A stretch of DNA of 64,000 nucleotides from Hyphomicrobiales bacterium (GTDB lineage Bacteria; Pseudomonadota; Alphaproteobacteria; Rhizobiales; Beijerinckiaceae). The position numbers were made by a program, and so were the translations under genes. Shown here one piece after another: positions 49,373 to 58,341 of this stretch. The notes below the pieces were generated by a model. That model made no database searches. It was not told the DNA's origin and was given only the letters and a program-made list of their open reading frames with translations. Location of the stretch: contig JAIXTP010000009.1 in the NCBI GenBank assembly GCA_027483895.1, forward strand, positions 279,161 through 343,160, in the 5' to 3' direction. The first letter of the stretch is position 1. Each line of letters starts with the position of its first letter.

Positions 49373-50980
49373 ATGCTGCGCTTTTCCCGCTTCAAGACCA
49401 CGGCCGTGATCCTGCTCGCGCTGGGGTCGATCCTGTTCGCGATGCCGAGCCTGTTGTCGCCCGCGCAGCGTCAGGCCATGGCGGATTCGATTCCGTCCTG
49501 GCTGCCGAAATGGATCGTGCCGCATCAGGCGATCACGCTCGGCCTCGACCTGCAGGGCGGCTCGCACGTGCTTCTCGAGGTGGATACGGCCGCGGTGGTC
49601 CGCGCGCAGGTCAACGCCTTGCGCGACGACGTGCGGCGGGTTCTTCGCGAGGAGCGCGTTTCGCTCGCGGGCGGCATCGGCGTGCAGGCCCGCGGCGTGG
49701 CGGTTCGCGTCAATGATCCGGCCGAGCGGGCGCGCCTGCTTCCCAAGCTCCGTGAACTGACCAATCCGCTGGGCGGCGGCATGCTCGCGACCTCGGGCCC
49801 GACCATGACGCTGTCCGAGAACGCCGACGGCCTCGTGCAGATCGCGCTGACGGATGCCGGCGTGAACGAGCGCATCCGCAAGGCGATCGATCAGGCCATC
49901 GAGGTTCTGCGGCGTCGCGTCGACGCGCTCGGCACGACCGAGCCCAACATCCAGCGGCAGGGCATCGACCGCATTCTTGTGCAGGTGCCCGGGCTGCAGG
50001 ATCCGCGTCGTCTCAAGGACATTCTCGGCACGACCGCGCAGCTGGAGTTCCGCTTCGTCGCGGAAGCGACGGCGGCCCCCGGCGACGTCGAGATGTTGCC
50101 GAATGCGGAAGGCGGCGGGCAGCTCCCCATCGAGCGCCGCGTGATCGTGCAGGGCGAGGATCTGGTCGACGCCCAGCCGGCTTTCGACTCCCGCTCGGGC
50201 GAGCCGATCGTCAATTTCCGCTTCAACGTCCGTGGCGCGCAGCGCTTCGGTCAGGCGACGACGGAAGGCGTGGGCCGGCTCTTCGCGATCGTGCTCGACA
50301 AGAAGGTCATTTCCGCCCCGCGCATCCAGACCGCGATCACCGGCGGTTCGGGCCAGATTTCCGGGCGCTTCACGGTCGAACAGGCCAACAATCTCGCGAT
50401 CCTCCTTCGCGCGGGCGCGCTTCCGGCGCCGCTCACGATCGTGGAAGAACGCACCGTCGGTCCGGGCCTCGGCCAGGATTCGATCGAGGCGGGCAAGCTC
50501 GCGACCTATGTCGGTACGGCCTTCGTCGTGGTGCTGATGATCGCGGTCTACGGGCTCTTCGGCATTTTCGCGAACATCGCGCTCACGATCCACGTCATCA
50601 TGATCTTCGCGATGATGGCGCTCGTCGGCTCCACGCTGACGCTTCCGGGCATCGCGGGCATCGTGCTGACCATCGGAACGGCCGTCGATTCGAACGTGCT
50701 GATCTATGAGCGCATCCGTGAGGAGGCGAGGGCGGGGCGCAGCGTCACGTCCGCGCTCGAAGCCGGGTTCACGCGCGCTTTCGCGACGATCATCGACTCG
50801 AACGTCACGATGTTCCTCGCCGCCGCGATCCTGTTCATGCTCGGGTCCGGCCCCGTCCGCGGCTTCGCGGTGACGATGATCTTCGGCATCGTGACGACCG
50901 TCGTCACCGCCGTGACCATGACGCGCATGATGATCGCGCTCTGGTACCGGACCGCGCGACCGACGCGCATTCCCTTCTGA
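49373..50980 (+). CDS. secD: Protein translocase subunit SecD
   Basis: RND-like Sec partner that uses the proton gradient to pull proteins out, 535 residues. LGLDLQGGSHVLLEVDTAAV is the N-terminal signature. A large periplasmic domain leads to the six-span C-terminal block (AGIVLTIGTAVDSNVLIYER). secF follows 17 bases later. Confidence 0.95.
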   Translation: MLRFSRFKTTAVILLALGSILFAMPSLLSPAQRQAMADSIPSWLPKWIVPHQAITLGLDLQGGSHVLLEVDTAAVVRAQVNALRDDVRRVLREERVSLAGGIGVQARGVAVRVNDPAERARLLPKLRELTNPLGGGMLATSGPTMTLSENADGLVQIALTDAGVNERIRKAIDQAIEVLRRRVDALGTTEPNIQRQGIDRILVQVPGLQDPRRLKDILGTTAQLEFRFVAEATAAPGDVEMLPNAEGGGQLPIERRVIVQGEDLVDAQPAFDSRSGEPIVNFRFNVRGAQRFGQATTEGVGRLFAIVLDKKVISAPRIQTAITGGSGQISGRFTVEQANNLAILLRAGALPAPLTIVEERTVGPGLGQDSIEAGKLATYVGTAFVVVLMIAVYGLFGIFANIALTIHVIMIFAMMALVGSTLTLPGIAGIVLTIGTAVDSNVLIYERIREEARAGRSVTSALEAGFTRAFATIIDSNVTMFLAAAILFMLGSGPVRGFAVTMIFGIVTTVVTAVTMTRMMIALWYRTARPTRIPF

Positions 50981-50996
50981 GCGGAGAGGCAGAACC

Positions 50997-51941
50997 ATGA
51001 GATATCTCCGCATCATCCCGGACGACACGAAATTCGGCTTCATGCGCTTCCGCCATGTGAGCTTCGCGGTGTCGGCGCTCCTGTCGGTCATCGCCGTCGC
51101 GTCGTTCCTTACCATCAGCATGAATTTCGGGATCGACTTCACGGGCGGCACGCTCATCGAGATGCAGTCGCGCGCGGGCAAGACGGACATCGGAACCGTG
51201 CGCGAGGCCGCACTCGATCTCGCGCTCGGCGAGGTGGAGGTGCAGGGCTTCGGCAATGAAGGCGGCGTCTCGATCCGCTTCGGCCTGCAGCCCGGCGGCG
51301 AGCAGGGCCAGCAAGCCGCCATGGAGAAGGTGAAGCGTATCTTCGAGCCGGATTACGAGTTTCGCCGCGTTGAAGTCGTGGGTCCGCGCGTCTCGGGCGA
51401 GCTCGTCCAGTCGGGCACGCTCGGCGTGCTGCTCTCGATCGTTGCCGTCCTGATCTATCTTTGGTTCCGCTTCGAGTGGCAGTTCGCCATCGGCGCCGTC
51501 ATCGCGACGCTGCACGATCTCGTGCTGACGATCGGCTTCTTCGCGATCACGCAGATCGAGTTCAACATGACCTCGATCGCGGCGATCCTCACCATCGTCG
51601 GCTTCTCGCTGAACGACACGGTGGTGGTCTTCGACCGCATCCGCGAGCTTCTGCGGAAGTACAAGAAGATGCCGGCGGGCGAGCTTCTCGACCTCGCGGT
51701 CAACACGACGCTCTCGCGCTCCATCACGACGTCGGCGACGACGTTCCTTGCGCTGCTCGCGCTGGTGCTGTTCGGCGGCCCGGTCATTTCGAGCTTCAGC
51801 TACGCGATGTTCTTCGGCGTGATCGTGGGCGTCTATTCGACCACCTTCATCGCGGCACCGGTGCTCATCTATCTCGGCGTGCGGAACTCCGGCGAGGTCG
51901 AGGCGATCCAGGCCGAAACCGAGGCGGCTCCCGCGCGATGA
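50997..51941 (+). CDS. secF: Protein translocase subunit SecF
   Basis: Second RND-like Sec partner, 314 residues. It has FGIDFTGGTLIEMQSRAGK near the N-terminus and TIVGFSLNDTVVVFDRIREL in the membrane part. GGAGAGG precedes the ATG. It overlaps the next gene by four bases (ATGA). Confidence 0.95.
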   Translation: MRYLRIIPDDTKFGFMRFRHVSFAVSALLSVIAVASFLTISMNFGIDFTGGTLIEMQSRAGKTDIGTVREAALDLALGEVEVQGFGNEGGVSIRFGLQPGGEQGQQAAMEKVKRIFEPDYEFRRVEVVGPRVSGELVQSGTLGVLLSIVAVLIYLWFRFEWQFAIGAVIATLHDLVLTIGFFAITQIEFNMTSIAAILTIVGFSLNDTVVVFDRIRELLRKYKKMPAGELLDLAVNTTLSRSITTSATTFLALLALVLFGGPVISSFSYAMFFGVIVGVYSTTFIAAPVLIYLGVRNSGEVEAIQAETEAAPAR

Positions 51942-52324
51942 GCGGCGGGCGCCGGTACGAGGGTTTCGTTCCGGGCCGGCACGCGATCGACTCCTACGGC
52001 GGCGGCGGGTTCCGCTTCGCGGACATGTCCCATCGGGGGTCGATCCTCGCGCTGCCCTCCGGAGTGCGGGCGTGGTCTGCCCGCAGCGCGGCCGACCTGA
52101 CGGCGGACGCCTTCGCCGAAGTCATGGCCGAAGCCGCCGAGATCGACACGCTGCTGATCGGAACCGGACCCGGGCTCGTCTTTCTCGACGAAGAACTGCG
52201 GCTTTTCCTGAAGACCGGGAACATGGCGGTCGACGTCATGTCCACGGGCTCGGCCGCGCGGGTCTACAACATCATGGTCGGCGAGAACCGGCGCGTCGCC
52301 GCGGCGTTGCTTGCCGTGGAGTGA
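51938..52324 (+). CDS. Mth938-domain protein, NDUFAF3 homologue
   Basis: A 128-residue soluble protein of the Mth938 family. The core is seen as YGGGGFRFADMSHRGSILAL and LLIGTGPGLVFLDEELRLFL. The mitochondrial member NDUFAF3 is needed for assembly of complex I. The start overlaps the secF stop. The next gene is related to NDUFAF6, another complex I assembly factor. Its role in bacteria is inferred only. Confidence 0.9.
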   Translation: MSGGRRYEGFVPGRHAIDSYGGGGFRFADMSHRGSILALPSGVRAWSARSAADLTADAFAEVMAEAAEIDTLLIGTGPGLVFLDEELRLFLKTGNMAVDVMSTGSAARVYNIMVGENRRVAAALLAVE

Positions 52325-52330
52325 CGGCCG

Positions 52331-53179
52331 ATGGTGGCGGACGACCCCTTCGTGCATTGCGACGCGCTTCTGGCCGAGGGCGACCCCGACCGGCGTCTGG
52401 CCTGCATGTTCGTGCCGGCGCATGCCCGGCCCGCCGTCACGGCCATCTACGCCTTCAATCTCGAAACCGCCCGCGTCCGCGATCTCGTCTCGGAGCCGCT
52501 GCCCGGCGAGATCCGCCTACAATGGTGGCGGGACGCGCTTCAGGGCCAAGGCCATGGCGACGTCCGCGCCAATCCCGTCGCCGCGGCGCTTCTCGACGCG
52601 ATCTCGCGCTATCGGCTTCCGCTGAAGCCTTTTCTCGACCTGATCGATGCGCGCAACGGCGACCTCTATGACGATCCGCCGCCGACGCTGAACGACCTCG
52701 AAGGTTATTGCGGAGAGACGTCCTCGGCGCTCATCCGCCTCGCGAGCCTCGTCCTCGCGGACGGCGGCGACGCGGGACCGGCCGATGCGGCGGGCTATGC
52801 CGGCGTCGCCTATGCGCTCGCGGGCCTCCTCCGGTCGTTTCCTCATCATGCATCACGCGGACGCGTGTTCCTGCCGCGGGACGTCATGGCGCGCCACGCG
52901 GTCGGGATCGAGGACGTGCTGTCGGGACGAAGGAGCCCGGGCTTGGACGCCGCGCTCGGAGAGCTCGCGGGCCTCGCCCGTGCACGTCTGGAACAGGCGC
53001 GCGGCTTGCGCGGTTCGCTGCCGCGGGGCGTTCGGCCCGCCTTCGCGCCCGTCGCGCTCGTCGAGCCGTGGCTCGCGGGTCTGGCGCGTCGCACGGATCC
53101 TTTCGCCGCAGCACCCGAACCGGCCGCATGGACCAAGCCCCTCCGCCTCTGGCGCGCGGCGGTGAGCGGCTCCTTCTGA
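52331..53179 (+). CDS. Squalene/phytoene synthase-family protein, NDUFAF6-like
   Basis: A 282-residue prenyl-synthase-fold protein. RLQWWRDALQGQGHG, LDLIDARNGDLYDD and EGYCGETSSALIRLASLVL match the family. The Asp-rich motifs of true phytoene synthases (DxxxD) are only partly kept (DARNGDLYDD), so it may have lost prenyl transfer, as the complex I assembly factor NDUFAF6 has. Placement seven bases after the Mth938-type gene supports this. No other carotenoid or hopanoid genes lie nearby. Confidence 0.85.
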   Translation: MVADDPFVHCDALLAEGDPDRRLACMFVPAHARPAVTAIYAFNLETARVRDLVSEPLPGEIRLQWWRDALQGQGHGDVRANPVAAALLDAISRYRLPLKPFLDLIDARNGDLYDDPPPTLNDLEGYCGETSSALIRLASLVLADGGDAGPADAAGYAGVAYALAGLLRSFPHHASRGRVFLPRDVMARHAVGIEDVLSGRRSPGLDAALGELAGLARARLEQARGLRGSLPRGVRPAFAPVALVEPWLAGLARRTDPFAAAPEPAAWTKPLRLWRAAVSGSF

Positions 53180-53239
53180 TCCGATCCGGTCAGGAACCTC
53201 TCGAGAACCGACGCGTTCGGCTCTTCGGGAGGCTTACGG

Positions 53240-55219
53240 ATGCACTGCGACGGCCGCGTTTACGTCATCGGCGACATCCACGGTCACGCGCGCGCACTCG
53301 AAGGGCTCCTTGCCGGGATCGCCGAGCACGGGCGGGGGCGCGACGCGCTGATCGTATTCTTGGGCGACTACATCGATCGCGGCCCCGATTCGGCGCGGGT
53401 GATCGCCTTGGCGCGCAATCTGGAACGCGCCGGCCGCGCCGTTTGCCTGATGGGCAATCACGAACAGATGCTGCTGCGCAGCCTCACCGAACCGCTCGCA
53501 CGCGCGGCGTGGATGCGGGAGGGCGGGCTCGACACGCTGGCAAGTTTCGGGGTGCAGCGCGCCGACAGGATCCCGAAGGACGTGCTCGATTGGCTCGCCT
53601 CCCTGCCCACGCAATGGCAGGACGAGCGCCGCGTCTATGTTCATGCGGGCCTCGACCCGGCCCGTCCGATGGACCGGCAGACGGATTGGGCCCGGCTCTG
53701 GATCCGCGAACCCTTCGTGACGCGGGACCATGATTTCGGTCTTCACATCGTGCACGGGCATACGGTGCAGGAAAACGGCTGCGCCGAACTCCGGCCCTTC
53801 AGAACGGGGCTCGACACGGGTTGCGGTTACGGCGGGCCGCTGACCGCGGGCGTCTTCGAGGCCGATCGAGCCGGACCGGTCGCGCTGATCCGAGCGGCGC
53901 CGGACGGGCGTTGGTCGGTCGTCGACATCGACGAAAGAGCTTCAAAGCCGCGGCGGGCCTGGCCGCGCGACGTCGCAGCCTTCGGCGGCGTCGTGCTTCT
54001 CGCCGCCGGGGCTTATGTGGCCGCGCGCACGGACATGTGGCGGGATCTTCGGCCCGAACTGCCCGCGGCCGCCTTCGACAGGTCTTTGCCCGTCGAACGC
54101 GATGGTGCTGCGAAGGCTAGCGAAACCTCCGCAGTGGCTGGGCCGCAGGATCCCGTTCCGCCGACTGCCCCGGAGGTCCCGGATCGCGCGGCGGACGAAA
54201 CGCTTCCGGATCCGCAGGCTGCCGAAGCGGCTTCCGATCCGATACCGCCCGCGGCCGCTCACACAGACGCGCCCGATCCCGCTCCCGCCGCTACGAAGCC
54301 GCCCGACGAGATCGTCGTCGCTCTTCCTTCGGCAGAGCAGCCGCAGGATCCGCCGCCGGCGGCTCCTGCGGCTGAAGACACCTTGGTCACGGGCTCCGTA
54401 TCCGGACCCACCGACCCGCCGACGGATGCGGTTCCTCAGAATGCATCCGCCGTCCGACCTGCGCCCGCGCATAGGGAAATTCCGGCCCGCGTCGTTCGCC
54501 CCCAAGTTGACGATCCGACGCGTCGGTCCGCGAGCCGTTTCCAAAGCGGAGAGGGCAGGTCGGTTTCGGCGCTGCCGGGCGCCGTCGAGATCCGCGACCT
54601 TCCTCCTCCGCCGGCAAGCGACACCCGCACCCGTACGCGATCCCGCGGGGCGTCATGCGTAATCGAGCATCGCGATCTTTTCGGACGGGTCGTCGCGACC
54701 GTTCCGTGTCGGCTGGAGGGCAGCCGGGGCGGTCGCCGGGGAGAATCTCTCGTGCTCATCCCGGAAGGCGATTTCGGCCCGCCGACCCGGACGCTCGTTC
54801 CCGACGAAGGCCGGTTCCTCCTTTTCGGCGGCGACGGCGGCGGCGGATCGGTCGGCGCGGTCGGTAACGCGTCGGCCACCGCGGCCGGCCTGAGCGCTGC
54901 GGCGGCAAGCGAGGGAACGGGAACGGGTGCTGCGGGCTCGGGCGCCTCGGGTGGCGGAGGCGGAGCAGCGGGAGGCGGTTCGGCCGGTGGTGGTTCGGGG
55001 AGCGGAGGCGCGGGCTCGGACGGCCGCGGGGGCACCGCTGGCGGAAATGGAGGAGGCGGGGGCGGCTCCGGCGGCGCCGGAGGAGGCAGTGGCGGTGACG
55101 GCGGCGGGAACGGAGGGGGAGGCGGAAACGGCGGAGGCAACGGGGGAGGCGGCGGCAATGGGGGAGGCGGAGGCAATGGGGGAGGCGGAGGCGGTGGAAA
55201 CGGCGGCGGAAACCGCTGA
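53240..55219 (+). CDS. PP2A-type phosphatase with membrane span and Gly-rich tail
   Basis: A 659-residue protein of unusual build. Residues 1-215 are a PPP-type metallophosphatase: GDIHGH (11-16), GDYIDRG (42-48), GNHE (72-75), VHAGLD and VHGHT, all metal-site motifs kept. About 220-243 is a basic stretch and 244-264 one transmembrane segment. Then come an about 200-residue Pro/Ala/Asp-rich linker, a small module (about 470-530) with two Cys (SCVIEHRDLFG, TVPCRLEG), and a tail of about 125 residues that is mostly Gly with scattered Ser, Ala and Asn. Stop-free to TGA 55217-55219. The N-terminal enzyme should be cytosolic and the tail outside. Substrate is unknown. Confidence 0.85.
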   Translation: MHCDGRVYVIGDIHGHARALEGLLAGIAEHGRGRDALIVFLGDYIDRGPDSARVIALARNLERAGRAVCLMGNHEQMLLRSLTEPLARAAWMREGGLDTLASFGVQRADRIPKDVLDWLASLPTQWQDERRVYVHAGLDPARPMDRQTDWARLWIREPFVTRDHDFGLHIVHGHTVQENGCAELRPFRTGLDTGCGYGGPLTAGVFEADRAGPVALIRAAPDGRWSVVDIDERASKPRRAWPRDVAAFGGVVLLAAGAYVAARTDMWRDLRPELPAAAFDRSLPVERDGAAKASETSAVAGPQDPVPPTAPEVPDRAADETLPDPQAAEAASDPIPPAAAHTDAPDPAPAATKPPDEIVVALPSAEQPQDPPPAAPAAEDTLVTGSVSGPTDPPTDAVPQNASAVRPAPAHREIPARVVRPQVDDPTRRSASRFQSGEGRSVSALPGAVEIRDLPPPPASDTRTRTRSRGASCVIEHRDLFGRVVATVPCRLEGSRGGRRGESLVLIPEGDFGPPTRTLVPDEGRFLLFGGDGGGGSVGAVGNASATAAGLSAAAASEGTGTGAAGSGASGGGGGAAGGGSAGGGSGSGGAGSDGRGGTAGGNGGGGGGSGGAGGGSGGDGGGNGGGGGNGGGNGGGGGNGGGGGNGGGGGGGNGGGNR

Positions 55220-55586
55220 CGACAGCGTCATCAAAATGCCGCCGTTCTTCGGCTCGATATCGGCGTTCAAACGCACGCCGTCGGAGGGCCCGATGTATTT
55301 CGCCTTTCCACCGCTCCCCCTCCTGCCGTTCCGGCTCGGTCGCACCACGCATGCGGACCATGGCCGCGATCGCGAAGCGGCAGGAACCCATGCCGACGAG
55401 ACCGACGCCGATCACGAAGCCGAACGGGACGCGCTGTTCGTGAATGTCTGGGCGCTGGCCCCGCGGGATCCCGAACAAGCCGCCTGAACCCGTCGGGGGA
55501 TTGCGAAGAGACCGTTTTCGGCGGATAAGCGCCGCGCCGGCGGCCGGAGGTCGCGGCATGCCCGTTCCGTCTGGTGCTCGCCCCGC
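55220..55586. other. Gene-poor gap before the ArnT-like gene
   Basis: No convincing gene is seen in these 367 bases. On the plus strand an ATG at 55239 opens an 82-codon frame to 55487 that is acidic and His-rich toward its end and has no recognised motif; its third-position G+C is somewhat lower than that of the neighbours. A minus-strand frame through the same bases has a hydrophobic stretch (FGFVIGVGLVGMG). Neither has a good ribosome-binding site or wins on composition, so neither is called. The promoter of the glycosylation cassette should lie in 55490-55586. Confidence 0.5.
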
Positions 55587-57269
55587 ATGACCCCTCCCGC
55601 GATCCTCTCGCGCGTCTTCGCATTCGCCGAGGCCGGCCATGCGCGTGCTTGCGCGTTGCTTCTGCTGATCGGGCTCGCGCTGTTCCTTCCCGGCCGGGCG
55701 ACGCTGCAACCGATGGACCGCGACGAACCCCGCTTCGCGCAGGCCACGAAGCAGATGCTGGAGACCGGCGACTTCGTCGACATCCGGCTGCAGGACGAGG
55801 CGCGGCACAAGAAGCCCGTCGGCATCTACTGGATGCAGGCCGCATTCGTCGCGGCGGCCGATGCGGCTGGCGTTCCGGACGCGCGGCAGAGGATCGACCT
55901 CTACCGTATTCCCTCGTTGCTCGGCGCATTGGGCACGGTCCTGCTGACCTATGCCGCCGGAACCGCCTTTTTGACGCGCCGCGGCGCTTTCTTGGCCGCC
56001 GTGCTCGTCGCTTCCACCATTCTCCTCGGCGTCGAGGCCCGTCTCGCGAAGACCGACGCTGTGCTGACGGCGACCGTCGTCGGCGCGATGGCGGTGCTCG
56101 CGCATGCTTGGAACCGTCGTGAGACCGCGGCCGCCCTTCCGCTTTTCGCCGTCGTCGGGTTCTGGGTCGCGATCGGGCTCGGCATTCTGGTCAAGGGCCC
56201 GATCACGCCCGTGATCGTGGGAGGAGCTGCGGTGCTTCTCGCCGTGCATGCCCGTTCGGGACGCTGGCTCCGCCAGCTGCGGACCGGGCCGGGATTGCTG
56301 CTGGTGGCGGCGATGGTCCTGCCTTGGTTCGTCGCCATCGCGATCAAGAGCGGCGGTGCCTTCTTCGAAGCGTCTTTGGGCGAAGACATGCTCGCGAAGG
56401 TCGCGCAGGGCAAGGAGCGCCACGGCGCGCCTCCGGGCACCTATCTGGGCGCGTTCTTCGCGACCGCTTGGCCCATGGTGCCCTTCGTCCTCGTGGCGCT
56501 GCCGCATGCGTGGCGCGAGCGGATGCGGCCCGACGTGTTCTTCTGCCTCGTCTGGGCGGTCCCGATGTGGATCGTGCTGGAATTCGTGCCGACGAAGCTG
56601 CCCCATTACGTTCTGCCGCTCTATCCGGCGCTCGCGATCCTGGCCGCGCTCGCTGCGGAGCGCAGCAAGAGCGTCCTGCAGGGCGCCGCACCCGCCCTCG
56701 CGGCGTGGTGGATCGCCGCCGTGCCGTTGGTCTTGGCCGCGGGCGTGGTGTTCGGATCCCGCCATCTCGGCGATCCCGTTCCTTGGATCGGGCTGCCGCT
56801 GGTTCTGCTTGCCGCCGTGCCCGCTTTCATCGCGACGCGTGAATTCCGCGCGGAGCGCCTCGGCTCCGCGGCGCTCGCGGCCGCGCTTGCCTCCGTCGTG
56901 ATCGTCTCGGGCGTTTATCAATTCTCATCGCCCGTGCTGCGCAGCCTGCGGATCAGCGAGCGGCTCGCAGATGCGGGCCGGTCGGTCTGTCCGTCGCCTG
57001 CCATGGCTTCGAGCGGCTATTCGGAACCGAGCCTCGTTTTCCTGACCTCGACCGACATCGTCCTTGCGGGGCCGGCGGAAGTCGCGGCCTTTCTGACCCG
57101 GCCGGGCTGTCGCGTCGCCTTCGTCGAGAGCCGCCAGTCGGCCGCCTTCGACAAGGCGATCGCGGATGCGGGCGTCGAGCCCCGTCTCGTGACGCGGGTT
57201 TCGGGTTTCAACATCAACGGCGGTCGGCGCGTGGAATTCGCCGTCTGGGCCCGTGAGAACGCAAAATGA
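55587..57269 (+). CDS. ArnT-like glycosyltransferase (GT83)
   Basis: Inner-membrane transferase of 560 residues with about twelve membrane segments, moving a sugar from a polyprenyl phosphate to lipid A or another envelope acceptor. The N-terminal block MDRDEPRFAQATKQMLETGD and KKPVGIYWMQAAFVA are the conserved periplasmic-loop motifs of ArnT-type enzymes (the acidic pair Asp-Glu in RDEPR). The C-terminal 100 residues look like a soluble end. It overlaps the GT2 gene by four bases and leads the cassette. The sugar cannot be told. Confidence 0.88.
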   Translation: MTPPAILSRVFAFAEAGHARACALLLLIGLALFLPGRATLQPMDRDEPRFAQATKQMLETGDFVDIRLQDEARHKKPVGIYWMQAAFVAAADAAGVPDARQRIDLYRIPSLLGALGTVLLTYAAGTAFLTRRGAFLAAVLVASTILLGVEARLAKTDAVLTATVVGAMAVLAHAWNRRETAAALPLFAVVGFWVAIGLGILVKGPITPVIVGGAAVLLAVHARSGRWLRQLRTGPGLLLVAAMVLPWFVAIAIKSGGAFFEASLGEDMLAKVAQGKERHGAPPGTYLGAFFATAWPMVPFVLVALPHAWRERMRPDVFFCLVWAVPMWIVLEFVPTKLPHYVLPLYPALAILAALAAERSKSVLQGAAPALAAWWIAAVPLVLAAGVVFGSRHLGDPVPWIGLPLVLLAAVPAFIATREFRAERLGSAALAAALASVVIVSGVYQFSSPVLRSLRISERLADAGRSVCPSPAMASSGYSEPSLVFLTSTDIVLAGPAEVAAFLTRPGCRVAFVESRQSAAFDKAIADAGVEPRLVTRVSGFNINGGRRVEFAVWARENAK

Positions 57270-58003
57270 CCGATCCCGTCACGCCGCGGCTCGCGGTCGT
57301 CGTTCCCGTCAGGAATGAAGAAGGAAATGTCGCGCCGCTCGTCGCGGAGATCGAAGCGGCCTGCGCGCCGCTCGGCGCCTTCGAGATCATCTATGTCGAC
57401 GACGGCTCGAGCGATGCGACGCCCGCGCGCCTCGCCGAGTTGCGGATGACGCGCCCGCACCTCAGACAACTTCGCCACGCGCAATCCTGCGGGCAGAGCG
57501 CCGCCGTCCGCACCGGCGTCCGCGCCGCTACGGCCCCGATCGTCGTGACGCTCGACGGAGACGGGCAGAACGATCCTGCTTATATCCCGAACCTCGTCGC
57601 GGCTCTCGATGCCGCCGGGCCGCGGGCGGGTCTGGCGCAAGGCCAACGTCTCGGCCGCAAGGATACGGGCTTCAAGCGCTTCCAATCCCGGACCGCGAAT
57701 TTCGTCCGGAACGCGGTCCTGAAGGACGGGACGCGGGATACGGGGTGCGGGCTCAAGGCCTTGCGGCGCGACGTCTACCTCGCTTTGCCCTATTTCGACG
57801 CGCTCCACCGCTTCATGCCGGCATTGGTGAAACGGGAAGGATTCGACGTCGTTCTCGTCGACGTCGTCGATCGGCCGCGGTTCACGGGCGTCTCGAATTA
57901 CGGTTTCTTCGATAGGCTCTGGGTCGGCATTCAGGACCTGATCGGCGTCGCTTGGCTCATCCGCCGGCGTCGGCGCGTGCCGCATGTGACGGAGATCGCC
58001 TGA
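57266..58003 (+). CDS. Glycosyltransferase family 2, polyprenyl-phosphate sugar synthase-like
   Basis: A 245-residue GT-A glycosyltransferase (VVVPVRNEEGNVAPLVAEIE, YVDDGSSDATPARL, and the DGDGQNDPA motif with the metal-binding DxD). A single hydrophobic segment near the C-terminus (about 220-236) may anchor it. Such enzymes load undecaprenyl phosphate with a sugar that an ArnT-type transferase then uses, which fits its position between the two others. Overlaps at both ends suggest coupling. Confidence 0.9.
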   Translation: MTDPVTPRLAVVVPVRNEEGNVAPLVAEIEAACAPLGAFEIIYVDDGSSDATPARLAELRMTRPHLRQLRHAQSCGQSAAVRTGVRAATAPIVVTLDGDGQNDPAYIPNLVAALDAAGPRAGLAQGQRLGRKDTGFKRFQSRTANFVRNAVLKDGTRDTGCGLKALRRDVYLALPYFDALHRFMPALVKREGFDVVLVDVVDRPRFTGVSNYGFFDRLWVGIQDLIGVAWLIRRRRRVPHVTEIA

Positions 58004-58341
58004 TGCTCGTCGATCTGTCGCGCTCCGTCGGCGGTTACCTCGCTTCCGTCTTCGTGCTGAACATCGATTTCTGGGTGATCGTCGGTTTCGTCGGTCAGGC
58101 GCTCTTCACCGCGCGCTTCATCGTGCAATGGCTCGCCAGCGAGAAGGCCGAAAAGAGCGTGATCCCGCTCGCGTTCTGGTTCTTCTCGATCGGCGGAGCG
58201 CTGCTTCTGCTGATCTATGCGCTCTATCGCCGCGATCCGGTCTTCATCGTCGGTCAGGGGCTCGGCATCTTCATCTACGCCCGCAATCTGGTCCTGATCG
58301 CGCGCGAGAAGCGGTCGCGCTCGGAAGGCGAAAAGGGATGA
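58003..58341 (+). CDS. LAB_N-domain membrane protein
   Basis: A 112-residue protein with three hydrophobic segments (about 22-40, 55-75, 80-98). FWVIVGFVGQALFTARFIVQ and ALYRRDPVFIVGQGLGIFIY are the lipid-A-disaccharide synthase N-terminal (LAB_N) signature. Such free-standing LAB_N proteins accompany ArnT-type and GT2 genes. ATG 58003 overlaps the GT2 stop (TGATG), which decides the start against the longer frame at 57952. Function is unknown; a role in lipid-linked sugar handling is likely. Confidence 0.88.
   Translation: MLVDLSRSVGGYLASVFVLNIDFWVIVGFVGQALFTARFIVQWLASEKAEKSVIPLAFWFFSIGGALLLLIYALYRRDPVFIVGQGLGIFIYARNLVLIAREKRSRSEGEKG

Noticed and set aside
55239..55487. Small plus-strand ORF in the gap before the ArnT-like gene
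   Set aside because: Start lacks a ribosome-binding site, composition is weak, and a minus-strand frame over the same bases looks about as good. It was left uncalled.
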